Source of the DNA: Planctomycetota bacterium
GTDB lineage: Bacteria; Planctomycetota; Planctomycetia; Pirellulales; UBA7805
Direction: 5' to 3'
NCBI GenBank assembly: GCA_003389215.1
Contig: QQVP01000128.1
Coordinates: 1-62,764, forward strand
DNA length: 62,764 bases
How positions within the stretch are numbered: position 1 is the stretch's first letter; each line of letters begins with the position of its first letter. Below, in pieces: positions 1 to 9,619 of this stretch. The notes under the pieces were generated by a model. That model did not search any database. It was given only the letters and a program-made list of their open reading frames with translations, and was not told where the DNA came from. The position numbers were made by a program, and so were the translations under genes.

Positions 1-793
1 CGACGATCGTACCGGCCGGCAGGGCATTGCCATCGGCGTCCGCGTCGAAGTTCACCACATGCATCACCGGATCGCCCGGCTCAAGAACGCAAACGTGCTT
101 CTCGACGTCGATGTCCGGATTGACCGGATCCTCGCCCGGCGTCGTTCCAATGTTGCCCTTGGCTCCGCCGGTGAAGTCGACGGTGAAGTCGCCGACAAAG
201 TTGGACGCTTCGCTACTCGTGGTAACCGCGATGTCTTTGCCGTCGAAGTAGGGACCGAAGGTACCGCCGCCCGAGAGCGTTCCGCCCGTTACAAACGCGC
301 CCCCGGTCGGAGTGAAGGTGAAGTCGAACTGATCGGTCGTCGATCCGGTATCGAGGAAGCCGAAGCCGGTCACTTCGCCGGTGAGCAGGGTTCCGCTGAC
401 GTCGGGAATCGAGTCGCCGTCGATGTCGATCGTTCCCGAAAGGGTGAGATCGTCGCCGGCCACGCCGCCGATCAGGTTGCCGGAGTTGTCGACCTCGATG
501 TTGATGTCAAAGCCGTTCGGCGGCAGCACCGGACGCGGGAGATTCGTGGGCGACGGGGGACCGGCGAGGAACACCAATGGCGACGCCGTCAGATCGAACG
601 TCTGAGCCGTGGCGTCGTAATCGACGGTGCCGACGGAATCGTACGTCGTAATCGGGAAGTCGGGCGTGACTCCGAGCAGGGTCAGCATCGAACGATCTTC
701 TAGGGCCTCGAGATGAGGACGGTGACCTTCGATCCGTCGGTTGAGTTGCTTCCGTTCCTTCTTGCGGCGTCGACGCTGAGCAAACGTTTTCAT
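1..793 (-). CDS. Planctomycete giant surface protein, N-terminal part (runs off the left edge)
   Basis: An open frame starts at the ATG whose complement is at 791-793 and runs without a stop to the window edge (264 codons). It begins with a very basic stretch (RRRRKKERK, residues 7-15) followed by LEALEDRSML at residues 28-37. This matches the LEPR-XLL-like N-terminal export/anchoring motif known from very large planctomycete extracellular proteins. The rest is Gly/Thr/Asp-rich, with segments such as DIDGDSIPDVSG that suggest calcium-binding beta structure, and the visible end (NFDADADGNALPAG) resembles a module repeated in planctomycete surface proteins. The function is unknown; adhesion or cell-envelope structure is an inference. 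The C-terminus lies outside the window. Confidence 0.8.
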   Translation of the reverse strand, partial: MKTFAQRRRRKKERKQLNRRIEGHRPHLEALEDRSMLTLLGVTPDFPITTYDSVGTVDYDATAQTFDLTASPLVFLAGPPSPTNLPRPVLPPNGFDINIEVDNSGNLIGGVAGDDLTLSGTIDIDGDSIPDVSGTLLTGEVTGFGFLDTGSTTDQFDFTFTPTGGAFVTGGTLSGGGTFGPYFDGKDIAVTTSSEASNFVGDFTVDFTGGAKGNIGTTPGEDPVNPDIDVEKHVCVLEPGDPVMHVVNFDADADGNALPAGTIV

Positions 794-1141
794 AGAGGAC
801 TGTCCTTTGCTATCGAGTTGCCTATGACTATTAATGAGGCGGTATGTCTTGTGTGCTGAGCGGGCGATCACCGCAACTGAGCGGTTGCCGGGGCAACCCA
901 TCGCACGTCCTGAAGCGTCCACACGGGCGCGTGGAATTCAGAGACCGTGGAGTTTGGGCCGATCGCACGGCCACACTTGGAGGGAGTTTAGGTAGGAGGG
1001 AGAGCCTATCGTTGAGTGATCCAAAACCAAATCTACCGAGCTACAAAGGCTTCCTAGAGCCGACCTTCGTCGCCCAACGCCAACCGCAGATCCCTCAACA
1101 ACGCTCCTTCTTGCCGTTCTTCGGCCCGCTGCGCGGAAGAG

Positions 1142-1178
1142 TCGACCCGGTTTGTGCCTTGCCTATAAACCGGGTCGA
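1142..1178. repeat. 12-bp perfect inverted repeat
   Basis: TCGACCCGGTTT (1142-1153) and AAACCGGGTCGA (1167-1178) are perfect reverse complements separated by 13 nt. No T-tract follows on either strand, so it is not a standard terminator. It lies about 350 bp upstream of the surface-protein start and could be a regulatory structure or a decayed mobile-element end. Confidence 0.6.
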
Positions 1179-1578
1179 AGCCGCAACCTACCCCTCGCCC
1201 CACTCAAAATCAAGTCTTTGGGAAAAATTTCTCAAATTTTGGTCGTACCACAGGCCAGATGTTACTTACCTGCCCACCTAGGCCGCTTCCGTCTCCCGGT
1301 ACCCCGGCGAGTTCCCGCCCGGCTTTCTCCCAAATCTCCCGGCAAGGTCACGGAAATCTCGTGGCTTCGACACGGTATCGCGCCGTCCGGGGGGGCTAGC
1401 CCCGATGTGGGGATGCGCCACCGCCGGGCGAACGGGTTGACGGCTTCAATAAATGCCCTAATTTAGGAGCGTTGCGGGGCCCCTGAGTGGTGTCAGATCC
1501 CGCATCCTGCGTGGGCGTTTGCGGCGCCCTCGTCATGCGGTGCGAAGACGTTTGCGGCGTTTTCGTACAGAGCATTGC

Positions 1579-1620
1579 GCCTCCGTGGTTGTTGGTCCCT
1601 CCACGGAGGCCTTTTTCTTT
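1579..1620 (+). terminator. Rho-independent terminator candidate without an obvious upstream gene
   Basis: The 10-bp stem GCCTCCGTGG (1579-1588) and CCACGGAGGC (1601-1610) is perfect with a 12-nt loop and is followed by CTTTTTCTTT. No plus-strand gene ends nearby: both flanking genes are on the minus strand and the region upstream is non-coding. It may terminate a small RNA transcribed from about 1250-1580. Confidence 0.6.
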
Positions 1621-1806
1621 GGGTTGCGGGCATGCCCCGTCTCCCATCCGGTCCGTCTCATCGGTCGCCTCGTCAGTTCGGACGGATCGGTCGCTACCGC
1701 TGACCCTGCCCAAGCTGGGGACGCGGTCTGACGCATCGAAACGGCACGCGTCGGTCAAGTTACCGAGACGGGGGGCGCTGAGCGGACGCGAATCGGAAGC
1801 GTCCGG

Positions 1807-3219
1807 CTACTCGACGGATGTCTCCGCCGCCGGCGCCGAGTCGGCCCAATCGTGTGGAAAGTCCGGCGGCAGTCGCCAGAGCTCAGGAATCATGGCGATG
1901 AATTGACCGTCCTCACCCGCGCGCTCGGGATTGTAAAATTCCCAAACGATTTCCTTTTCCGGCGAGACCTCGAACGCCCGGCCATTTTCTGACTCGGTGA
2001 TCAACGTATTGCCGTTCGGCAACCGCTGCACCGTTCCACAGAATTCCGTGAAGAAGGGTCGCTCCTCCGTACCGCGGTAGAACCACGCCACCTCACGCGT
2101 CAAGGGATGAAACTCCCAGATGGTCGATCGGCCTTCCTGACCGAGGTTGTCGAAGAGCAGCAGGTTGCCGCCCGCGACGATTTGTGGATCGTGTTGGAGC
2201 TCGAACACCAGCTCCGCTCGATTGGCGCCTTGCGGAGAATCTCCGCGCGGCGAACGCAGGCCCCAGACGGCCTGTTCGTTCTCCAGGTCAAGCACCGCGA
2301 TCATACTGATGTTGCGCATCGACACGAGGATATTCCCGGGGGCAAACGCGGGCGACAGATGGGCGGCTCGATCATCCAGAACGCACAAGGTGTTGGTGTG
2401 GAGCAGATCGCCTTCGACCAAGACCACGTCCTCCGGCCGGAACTCGATCTTCGCAAGCTCACCACCTGGTCGTCGCTCCAGCAAATCGAGCACGGAATAC
2501 TCGCGTTTCGTCTGCCCCTGCGAATCCAACAACGAGATGTAGTCCATCCGTATCGGCGTCTCGGGATGGATCTCCGGCACGAGCCGCGTCCGGCGCGTCA
2601 GCACATAGATGTCGCCGCTGGGCAGGACTTCCAGGTCGTGGTGCGCTCCGTTGCGCGCCGCCCAGATGAGATTCGAGTTCCGGTCGACCTTGATCAAACC
2701 GATGCCCGCAAAGATCGCCAGGACGTCGCCATTTTCGAACAAATAGGCTCGCCGCCAGAACTCCTTGGTTTCTCCCTGAAACTGGTCCGCAGGCATGTCG
2801 GGCCAGGCACGCGTCACCGGCAATTCCCAGCGATGCAACACCTCACCCTTCATGTCCATCAGAATCGCCACGGGAGCATGCGCGGAAACGTAGAAGTTCA
2901 GTCCCGCGTAACTCTGCGCCGGATCGTACACGGTAACCGCGTCGAAGGACCCCGGCGCTCGCGAACCGGCGACATACCCGAGCGTTCGCAGCCTCGCCAC
3001 ATCGCGGGACTCTTCGACGCTCGAATCTTGGGTCTGATTCGGCAAACGGACCATCCGCCAATGTCCGGGAACGTCGGGCGGTTCGACTCTCCCTTGTGAA
3101 ACGCCAGACCTATCGGTAGCAGCTGCATCGGCAGGGGGCGGATCGGCGTCCTGGCAAGCGGACAGAAGAAGCACCAGCCCAAGCTGCCACGTCCACACGA
3201 GTTCGGCGGTTGACTTCAT
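1807..3219 (-). CDS. Arylsulfotransferase (ASST)-like lipoprotein
   Basis: I place the start at 3219 (MKSTAELVW...), because the product then opens with a lipoprotein signal peptide ending in the lipobox LLLSAC; the longer open frame upstream has no signal and would run through the divergent promoter region. The 470-residue mature part is a beta-propeller of the ASST type. It has repeated blade motifs: HHDLEVLPSGDIYVL, QHDPQIVAGGNLLLFDN, LPNGNTLITESENGRAFEV. The His-containing first blade motif is characteristic of the arylsulfotransferase family; catalysis of sulfate transfer is not proven by sequence alone. Expected location is a membrane-anchored periplasmic protein. It is divergent from the large VCBS gene, with 334 bp between the two starts. 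Confidence 0.75.
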   Translation of the reverse strand: MKSTAELVWTWQLGLVLLLSACQDADPPPADAAATDRSGVSQGRVEPPDVPGHWRMVRLPNQTQDSSVEESRDVARLRTLGYVAGSRAPGSFDAVTVYDPAQSYAGLNFYVSAHAPVAILMDMKGEVLHRWELPVTRAWPDMPADQFQGETKEFWRRAYLFENGDVLAIFAGIGLIKVDRNSNLIWAARNGAHHDLEVLPSGDIYVLTRRTRLVPEIHPETPIRMDYISLLDSQGQTKREYSVLDLLERRPGGELAKIEFRPEDVVLVEGDLLHTNTLCVLDDRAAHLSPAFAPGNILVSMRNISMIAVLDLENEQAVWGLRSPRGDSPQGANRAELVFELQHDPQIVAGGNLLLFDNLGQEGRSTIWEFHPLTREVAWFYRGTEERPFFTEFCGTVQRLPNGNTLITESENGRAFEVSPEKEIVWEFYNPERAGEDGQFIAMIPELWRLPPDFPHDWADSAPAAETSVE

Positions 3220-3553
3220 AGTCGAATTCTTACGCCAGCTTTGCGGTCGCGACAAGAGTCCCGTGGTTGCGCGAGCCGTGCTTGCCGGGCGTTCAAGACT
3301 CCGCCCCGGCCAGGTCCCAGGAAAGCCGCCGGGATTCACAAGGGCTCGGCGGGCAACAGCACGGCTGCCGCGACAGCAACAACCTCGCGATTCCACGCTA
3401 GTTGAGCGTTCGGCTATAATCGCAGTAAGCAACGGGAAGTCGATTCTCCCCTTGCCGCGTACGACCGCTCCTCACGAGTCACGGTGGCTGCGAACGCCCG
3501 CCGCATCGATCGCCAGTCGAGTTTTCCTTTCGCGTCGATTCGCCTTGCCCACC
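3220..3553. other. Divergent intergenic region between ASST-like and VCBS genes
   Basis: 334 bp between two divergent starts, so both promoters should lie here. A perfect TATAAT is present on the plus strand at 3415-3420, listed separately. Nothing else is recognised. Confidence 0.55.
3415..3420 (+). promoter_or_regulatory. -10 element candidate for the large VCBS gene
   Basis: A perfect TATAAT lies about 134 nt upstream of the chosen ATG (3554). No good -35 hexamer is visible at 16-18 bp upstream (TTCCAC at 18 bp is poor), so only the -10 box is called. Confidence 0.35.
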
Positions 3554-6500
3554 ATGAAGGACGATGCCCATCGCGAACCGCCCTCCGCGGACTCGGACGC
3601 CCGCAGCCCGCAGGCGTCCGCAGATCGTGGCCTTGCCCGCGGGCTGCTGATCGCGGCGGTGGTCGGTTTGGCCGCCTGGGGTCTCTATGGTTGGTCACAG
3701 GGGCGTTGGTCGCAGGGGAACCTGCCCGAGTCTCCGAACGATCCCGCGGCCGCCGACTCTGGTTCCCCGACCGCAGATGGTGCTCCGTCGGGTGGGGCCG
3801 TCATTGGAGAGGTCTCCTGGGACGAGGTTGACGATCCGAGCCGCGACGGCTGGCCGACCGAGGACTTCGCGCGGCGAGCGGGCGAACAGCTCGATCGGAT
3901 CGCCAAACTCCTGAAGCGGGCAAAGCCGGTCAAGGTCGACAAGGTCGCCTCGCTCACGGACGAACGTTTTCGCTGCGACCCGTTACTGCCGCCGCAGCGA
4001 ACCACGGTGCTCGAGGACGACCTGCTCCACGTGCAGAGATTCCGTCGCGATGCGACGCAGACACCAGACGGCGAACCGGAACCGCCCTACTCGGGCGCTG
4101 CGGGCCTGGCCGCGGCGCTGAACGACTTGCTGGCGACTTTTCCCGCGGCGCAGAAGTTGAAGTGCAAGTTCAAGGTTTTTCGCGTCGAGCTCGGCGAAGA
4201 CGAAGTCACCACGACTCAGTACGTCGCCTGTTCGGCAAAGACCGAACGAGGCCTGGTCGAACAGAATGCCACCTGGGTCATTCGCTGGACGCGACCCGAC
4301 GGGGAAGAGCCGCCGCGGCTGCGCGAGGTGGTGGTCGACGACTTTGAAATGACGCACTTGCCAGAGCAGAGCGACCACCTGTTCAGCGATTGCACGGAAG
4401 CGGTTCTGGCGGCCAACCCTTGCTTCCAAGATCAGTTGCTCCGCGGATTGAACCATTGGCTCGAACGGAGCCAGCAGCGGCGACTCTTCTTGCGACTTGG
4501 CACCCCGGGAATCGCCGTGGCGGACGTCAATGGCGACGGGCTCGAGGACATCTATCTCTGCCAGGAGAACGGGCTTCCCAACAAGCTGTTCCTCCATCAG
4601 GCGGATGGCACGGCCGTCGAGATGTCGGGCGAGTGGGGCGTCGACTGGATTTACGACTGCCGCAGCGCGTTGCTCATCGACTGGGACAACGATGGCGATC
4701 AGGATCTGGCGGTTGCGTTCCTCGGCGGCGTCATTCTCGCGACCAATGAGCAGCAGAAGAAGTTTGTCGTTCGCGAAGTCGTTTCGACGAACGACGACGT
4801 CATGTCGCTCGCCGCCGCGGATTACGACGCCGACGGCGATCTCGACATCTTTGTCTGCAGCTACTACTCCGGTGCCGGACTCGGTCCGGAGCAGGTCCGA
4901 GTCAGCGGAATCCCGGCCAGCGGTGCCGACTTCGTCTTCCACGACGCCAACAATGGCGGCCCCAATTCCCTGTTGCGCAACGACGGCGAGCACGGCTTCA
5001 CCGACGTCACCGCCGAAGTTGGACTCGATCAGAACAATAGCCGCTTCAGCCTGGCCGCCGCCTGGGAAGACTACGACAACGACGGCGATCAGGATCTCTA
5101 CGTGGCCAACGACTACGGCCGCGACAATCTCTACCGCAATGAAGGCGGGAAGTTCGTCGACGTGGCGGAGGTCGCTCGCGTCGAGAACGCCGCGACCGGC
5201 ATGGGGGTGACCTGGGCAGACTACAATCGCGACGGCTGGATGGACGTGCACGTCAGCAACATGTGGTCGTCCGCCGGCAATCGCATCGCCTTCCAGCCCG
5301 AATTCAAGGCCTCCGCCTCGCCGGCCATGAAACGCCGCGTTCAGCGCATGGCGCGCGGCAACACGCTCTTACAGGGCCGCCCCGACGGAGTGTTCGTCGA
5401 TACCAGTTCCAAGGCGGCCATCGAGGTCGGCCGTTGGGCCTGGAGTTCCAACTTCGTCGACATCAACAACGACGGCTGGGAAGATCTGATCGTCGCCAAC
5501 GGGTTCATCACGGGCGAAGACCCGGCCGACTTGTGAAGTTTCATGTGGCGACAGGTCGTGTCGCGAGGTCGAGTCGAAGTGCGTGCCCAGGAAGATAACC
5601 GGGACGCCCGAGAAAACTTCGAATACATGCTCAACTTTGGCCGTTCGCTCAGCGGCCGAGAACCGCATTGTGTCTTTCTCAATACGGGCGCCGATCCGCG
5701 CAGCGAGGGGCGGTTCGCCTGTGTGTCCGCCTCGTCCGGGCTCGATCTGATCGACGACGGTCGCGCCATCGCGGTCGCCGATTGGGACCACGACGGAGAT
5801 CAGGACCTCTGGATCACCAATCGTACGGCCCCCCGGGTGCGCTTCATGCGCAACGACACGCCGACCGCCGACGCCCGCTATCTGCAGCTTCGACTCGTCG
5901 GCAATGGAACCACGACGAATCGCGATGCCGTCGGGGCCCGTGTCGAGGTCGTCCCGACCACCGTCGCTTCCACCGTCCGTGAAGCGGCGTCGGCGGCCGA
6001 GCGTCGGAAGTCGATTCGAACCGTCCGCGCTGGCCACGGTTTCTTGGCGCAATCGAGCCGCTGGCTCCACTACGGCCTCGGCGACATCGACGATACCGTC
6101 AAAGTCATCGTCCGCTGGCCCGACGCAGCCGTCGAGGAATTTGTCGAGCTCGAGCTCGATCGGAAGTACGAGCTCGTGCAGGGAACCGGGCGGGCGGGCG
6201 AAGTGCCCGCGATCCGACCCCCGGCCAGGCTTGCCAAGTCAACACCTTCGCCGCACGAGGTCGAAGGACGAGCACGGATTCCGCTCATCGCGCTCGTTCC
6301 CCTGCCGAACCTCTCGTACACCGATCGAACGGGAAGCCCCAGGTCGACGCGGGCAAACCGCGGTAAATCGCTGCTGATCAACTGCTGGTCGACGACCTGC
6401 CGCCCCTGTATCGCGGAGCTCAAGGAGTTCAGCGAGCGGGCCGATGCGATTCGGGACGCGGGAATCGAAGTCCTGGCTCTCTCGCTCGACAATCTCGGAC

Positions 6501-7621
6501 CGGGCGGAGCCGTCGGTGACGGAGACTATGAACTGCTCGATTCGCTCGGTTTTCCCTTCGCCGCCGGGCGCGCGAACGACGACCTGATGAAGATTCTCAG
6601 CCTGCTGCACAACTCGATGATCGCCACCGCGCGGCCGTTGTCCGTGCCGACGAGCTTTCTGATCGATGAGACGGGCAGACTCTCGGTCATCTACAAGGGT
6701 CCGGTCGCAGTGGATCAGTTGATCGAGGACGTCGCGCATGCGTCGCGGACATCGGCCGAGCGATTTCGCGCGGCGGCCTACTTCGACGGCACCGACATCG
6801 ATCATCCCGTCACCCGGAGCACGCTGCTGGTGGCGGAACTCAAGGCGCACATGGACTGCGCGCGGGGGCTGCAGCGATTGCGCTGGACCGCAGATGCGAT
6901 CGTCGTAACGGAGGACCTCGTTAATCGCCACAAGGCGTTCGCACCCGCTCGCAAGTATCTCGTCCGGCTCCTGCTTCGTGAGCAGCGAAACGAAGAGGCG
7001 CTCGCCTATTTGCAGGAGGCGCTTGCCGGGCCCGCGGATGATGGCGAGATGCAGCAACTGCTGGGAGAAGTCTATCGCCGCTTGCGGCGCTTCGAAGAGG
7101 CCGTGGCCGCCTATGAAAGGGCCACCGAACTGCTCTCCGATCCGGCCGACGCCCACGGAAAGCTCGGCTCGCTGTTGGCCGATCTCGGCCGCTGGCCGCA
7201 AGCCAGGCAGTCACTCGCCAAGTCCGTCGAACTCAATCCCGACGACGCCGGGGTGCACTTCAAGCTGGCCCAGGTCGGCGAACAGCTCGGCGACGACGCC
7301 CTGGCGGAGCGCCACTACCTCGAAGCGATTCGCGTCGATCCGAAATTGACCGAGGTGCAGGAACGCTTTGGTAAGTTCCTTGCAAAACTCGAACGCTGGT
7401 CGCAGGCGGTCAAGCAATTCGAGATCGTCTTGGCGCGACGACCCAAGAACGCCGGGGCGCACTACAACCTGGGGGTGGCCCATGCCAAGATTGGGCAATG
7501 GCAACAGGCCGCCGAGCACCTGCAAGCCGCGCTGGCAATTCAGCCCGACTTCGCCCAGGCCCGGGCCTATCTCGAGCGCGTGCAGGCCGTTCTTCGCGGC
7601 GATGGTGACGCGACGCCGTGA
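3554..7621 (+). CDS. Membrane-anchored VCBS/ASPIC-thioredoxin-TPR protein with in-frame UGA, candidate selenoprotein
   Basis: One reading frame of 1,356 codons interrupted only by UGA at 5534-5536 (codon 661). Start 3554 (MKDDAHREPP) is chosen because it leads directly into one membrane segment at about residues 29-47, giving an N-in signal anchor. Domains in order: a variable region; FG-GAP/VCBS repeats at about 320-740 with DVNGDGLEDIYL, DWDNDGDQDLAV, DYDADGDLDIFV and DYDNDGDQDLYV calcium loops; an ASPIC/UnbV domain at about 780-880; a TlpA/AhpC-like thioredoxin domain at about 910-1060 with NCWSTTCRPC (C949, C952); and TPRs at about 1115-1350. The propeller begins before the UGA and continues after it (DWDHDGDQDLWI), so both halves belong to one protein. 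A SECIS-like hairpin follows the UGA. Alternatives are a point-mutated gene or restart at ATG 5543, which lacks a Shine-Dalgarno sequence. Role unknown; exported redox protein inferred. Confidence 0.72.
5534..5564 (+). promoter_or_regulatory. SECIS-like element directly downstream of in-frame UGA
   Basis: UGA is at 5534-5536. After exactly 11 nt (5537-5547) comes a 17-nt hairpin, GCGACAGGTCGTGTCGC (5548-5564): a perfect 6-bp stem (GCGACA with TGTCGC) closing a GGUCG loop. From established knowledge, the minimal E. coli fdhF SECIS is a 17-nt upper stem-loop 11 nt after its UGA with a GGUC-containing loop bound by SelB. The bulged U of the E. coli element is absent here. Chance occurrence cannot be excluded from one sequence. 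Confidence 0.65.
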
Positions 7622-7669
7622 CCCGTCGCGAAGCACCTCGCGCCCGCTCGCCGCTCCTACCGAGAGGCT

Positions 7670-9619
7670 CTAACGGCCAAGGCGCCTCGCCCGGGCGGGC
7701 GAGTCAGCCCGTCGACGTCCGCAGCCGTAGAGGCCAAGCACAAGAATTGCGAGGGCGGTCATCGTGTAGGTTGACGGTTCCGGCACCACGGGACCGCTGC
7801 TGAGCACCACCAAATCGAACGGCACCAGCGGCGCGCCGAGCGAACGGCTCACCTGGTTGACCGTCAACAGGGCCTGCAGGCCAGCCAGATCCAAACCGGT
7901 CGGGAAGACCAGGCCGATCGAACCGCTGCCTGGCGCCAGGGCCGCCTCTTCCAACTGCGAAGTGAGCGCCGTCGCCACGCCGACCAGGATCGGCGTATGA
8001 TTGCCAGGCAGAAAGCTGTTCGTCGCGTTTTGCAAAGAGTAGCCGATGATCGACGAGCCATCGGGGTCGAGCACGACCTCGCCGGTGGCGGCATCGTAAA
8101 TCAGATCGGGAATGGCCGGATCGCCTGCTTCTGCGGGTCCCATTAGTCCACCACCAGGGCCGACGCCACCTTCGTCGAGCGGCCCAGTGAAGGAGCTGAG
8201 CATGGTCAACAGATCACTCACGTCGACGTCGCTATCGTGGCCCGCGGGATCGGTCGTGGCCCCGGTGCCGTCACCATGCACATCGCCTTGGGCACGGGTC
8301 TTGTTGGTGCCAGCCGTACCCGGACCCGTGAAGTTGGAAAACGCGGGCAGGATATCGCCGTTGATGTCGACATCCCCATCGCAGTCGGCATCGCCGATCG
8401 CGCAGAGGCTCTGCACGATCCCGCTCAGATTGAGCGTCAGCGTCTGGTCGTTGCCCAGGTAGTCCGAGAAGCTCAGGTCGTAACTGGCCGAGAAGCTTCC
8501 CGCGGTACTGGTGTCCAATAGGGCTTCGAACGATCTCGTCGCGCCCCGATCAAGATTCACGAACCGCATCAGATCGGTGGTCAGGATGCCGGTATCGCCG
8601 CTGCCGGTGTCACTCAGGAAGTCGAGCGAGGCGACCGTGAGCTGATCCGGCAGATTGCTGATGGAAAATGGGAGAGGAGCGACCACATCGTCGACCGCGA
8701 CCGTCCCAAAATCGAGATTCAGGACATCGACGTTGGAGAGATCACTGAACGAGGCATCCGAACTGACGGTGGGAATGACTCCCAGCTGAACTCCTGGGGC
8801 ATGATCGCGAATGAAACTATAGTGTTGTCCGGCTCCTGTCCACCAGGAGATGTCACCGTAGGGACTGTTCGAGGTCGACCCGCTGGAGACGACGCCGTAG
8901 ATCTTGCCGTCGATGAGCAGGGGCCCGCCGCTGTCGCCACCGGCGGTGGTGCCTTCGTGGTCCAAAGGGGTGGGGCTGCTGCCCAAGAAACCGAGCGTGT
9001 TGCTGCTGCCGCTGTCGAAGTCGGTGCTGAAGATGTTGGCGCCACCGGCGCCCGAGCCCTGCGGCGCGCCGTAGAAGTCGACAATGTTGTCGACCGCCTT
9101 GCGCTGGCCGTCGAAGCCAATGGTGGTCCCCGTGCTGCCGATGCCGCTGAACCCGAAACCGACGAGCTCCGCCGTGTGACCCACAGCATCGCCGAAGCCG
9201 ATCCGTGCCGGCATCACCCCGGCGGGTGCCGGCGCATCGAGCGTCAGCACGGCAATGTCCGTGCCATCGAGCAGACTGAAGCTCCCGGCCGCTTCCGCCT
9301 TGGCGGTCACCCCATAGGTGGCATCGGCCACCCCGTCGTTGTCGAGGTAGAACTGCACGCTCATGCTGCTCGGCGCCGCCCCGGCGGTGCAGTGCTTCGC
9401 CGTGAGAATATGCGTGGAGTCAATCAAGGTGCCGCTGCAGAAGCCCGCCGGCACGAAGAGCGACACCACATTGGTGTGCGGGGTGCCGAGGTCCGTCGCG
9501 CCCGCAACTCCCAACGGGTCGTGGGCGACGATCGCCCAGGCGCTGCGTGCGGGCCATCCCAGCGCGGCGGCAAGCAACAGCCCGCCAACGATAAACGACG
9601 AGAGCTTCCGGGTAATCAA
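7670..9619 (-). CDS. Secreted trypsin-like serine protease with dockerin-like repeats and PEP-CTERM signal
   Basis: 649 residues. A signal peptide spans about 1-29. The S1 chymotrypsin-fold catalytic triad is visible: H76 in TAKHC, D121 in GTDIAVLTLD, S230 in GGDSGGPLL. A middle beta-rich region is followed by two dockerin/EF-hand-like segments (GDADCDGDVDINGD and later DSDVDVSDLLTML), a layout common in planctomycete exported proteins. The C-terminus carries a PEP-CTERM sorting signal: VPEP, then a hydrophobic helix, then an Arg-rich tail (about 612-649). It is therefore predicted to be exported, cleaved by an exosortase and retained at or released from the envelope. It is convergent with the VCBS gene (48 bp between stops). 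The substrate is unknown. Confidence 0.88.
   Translation of the reverse strand: MITRKLSSFIVGGLLLAAALGWPARSAWAIVAHDPLGVAGATDLGTPHTNVVSLFVPAGFCSGTLIDSTHILTAKHCTAGAAPSSMSVQFYLDNDGVADATYGVTAKAEAAGSFSLLDGTDIAVLTLDAPAPAGVMPARIGFGDAVGHTAELVGFGFSGIGSTGTTIGFDGQRKAVDNIVDFYGAPQGSGAGGANIFSTDFDSGSSNTLGFLGSSPTPLDHEGTTAGGDSGGPLLIDGKIYGVVSSGSTSNSPYGDISWWTGAGQHYSFIRDHAPGVQLGVIPTVSSDASFSDLSNVDVLNLDFGTVAVDDVVAPLPFSISNLPDQLTVASLDFLSDTGSGDTGILTTDLMRFVNLDRGATRSFEALLDTSTAGSFSASYDLSFSDYLGNDQTLTLNLSGIVQSLCAIGDADCDGDVDINGDILPAFSNFTGPGTAGTNKTRAQGDVHGDGTGATTDPAGHDSDVDVSDLLTMLSSFTGPLDEGGVGPGGGLMGPAEAGDPAIPDLIYDAATGEVVLDPDGSSIIGYSLQNATNSFLPGNHTPILVGVATALTSQLEEAALAPGSGSIGLVFPTGLDLAGLQALLTVNQVSRSLGAPLVPFDLVVLSSGPVVPEPSTYTMTALAILVLGLYGCGRRRADSPARARRLGR

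Larger units (their letters stand above)
794..1806. other. 1-kb intergenic region with two strong hairpins
   Basis: No convincing coding region is seen; short frames here have no recognisable protein character. It holds a 12-bp perfect inverted repeat (1142-1153 with 1167-1178) and a terminator-like hairpin (1579-1610), both listed separately, plus a smaller GGTTGCC/GGCAACC dyad near 883-898. The promoter and 5' leader of the surface-protein gene on the minus strand should lie in its left half. Confidence 0.6.

Noticed and set aside
5543..7621. Independent gene starting at ATG 5543 after the UGA
   Set aside because: No Shine-Dalgarno sequence precedes it, no signal or anchor begins there, and the domain that starts before the UGA continues in the same frame. 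One interrupted gene is more likely.
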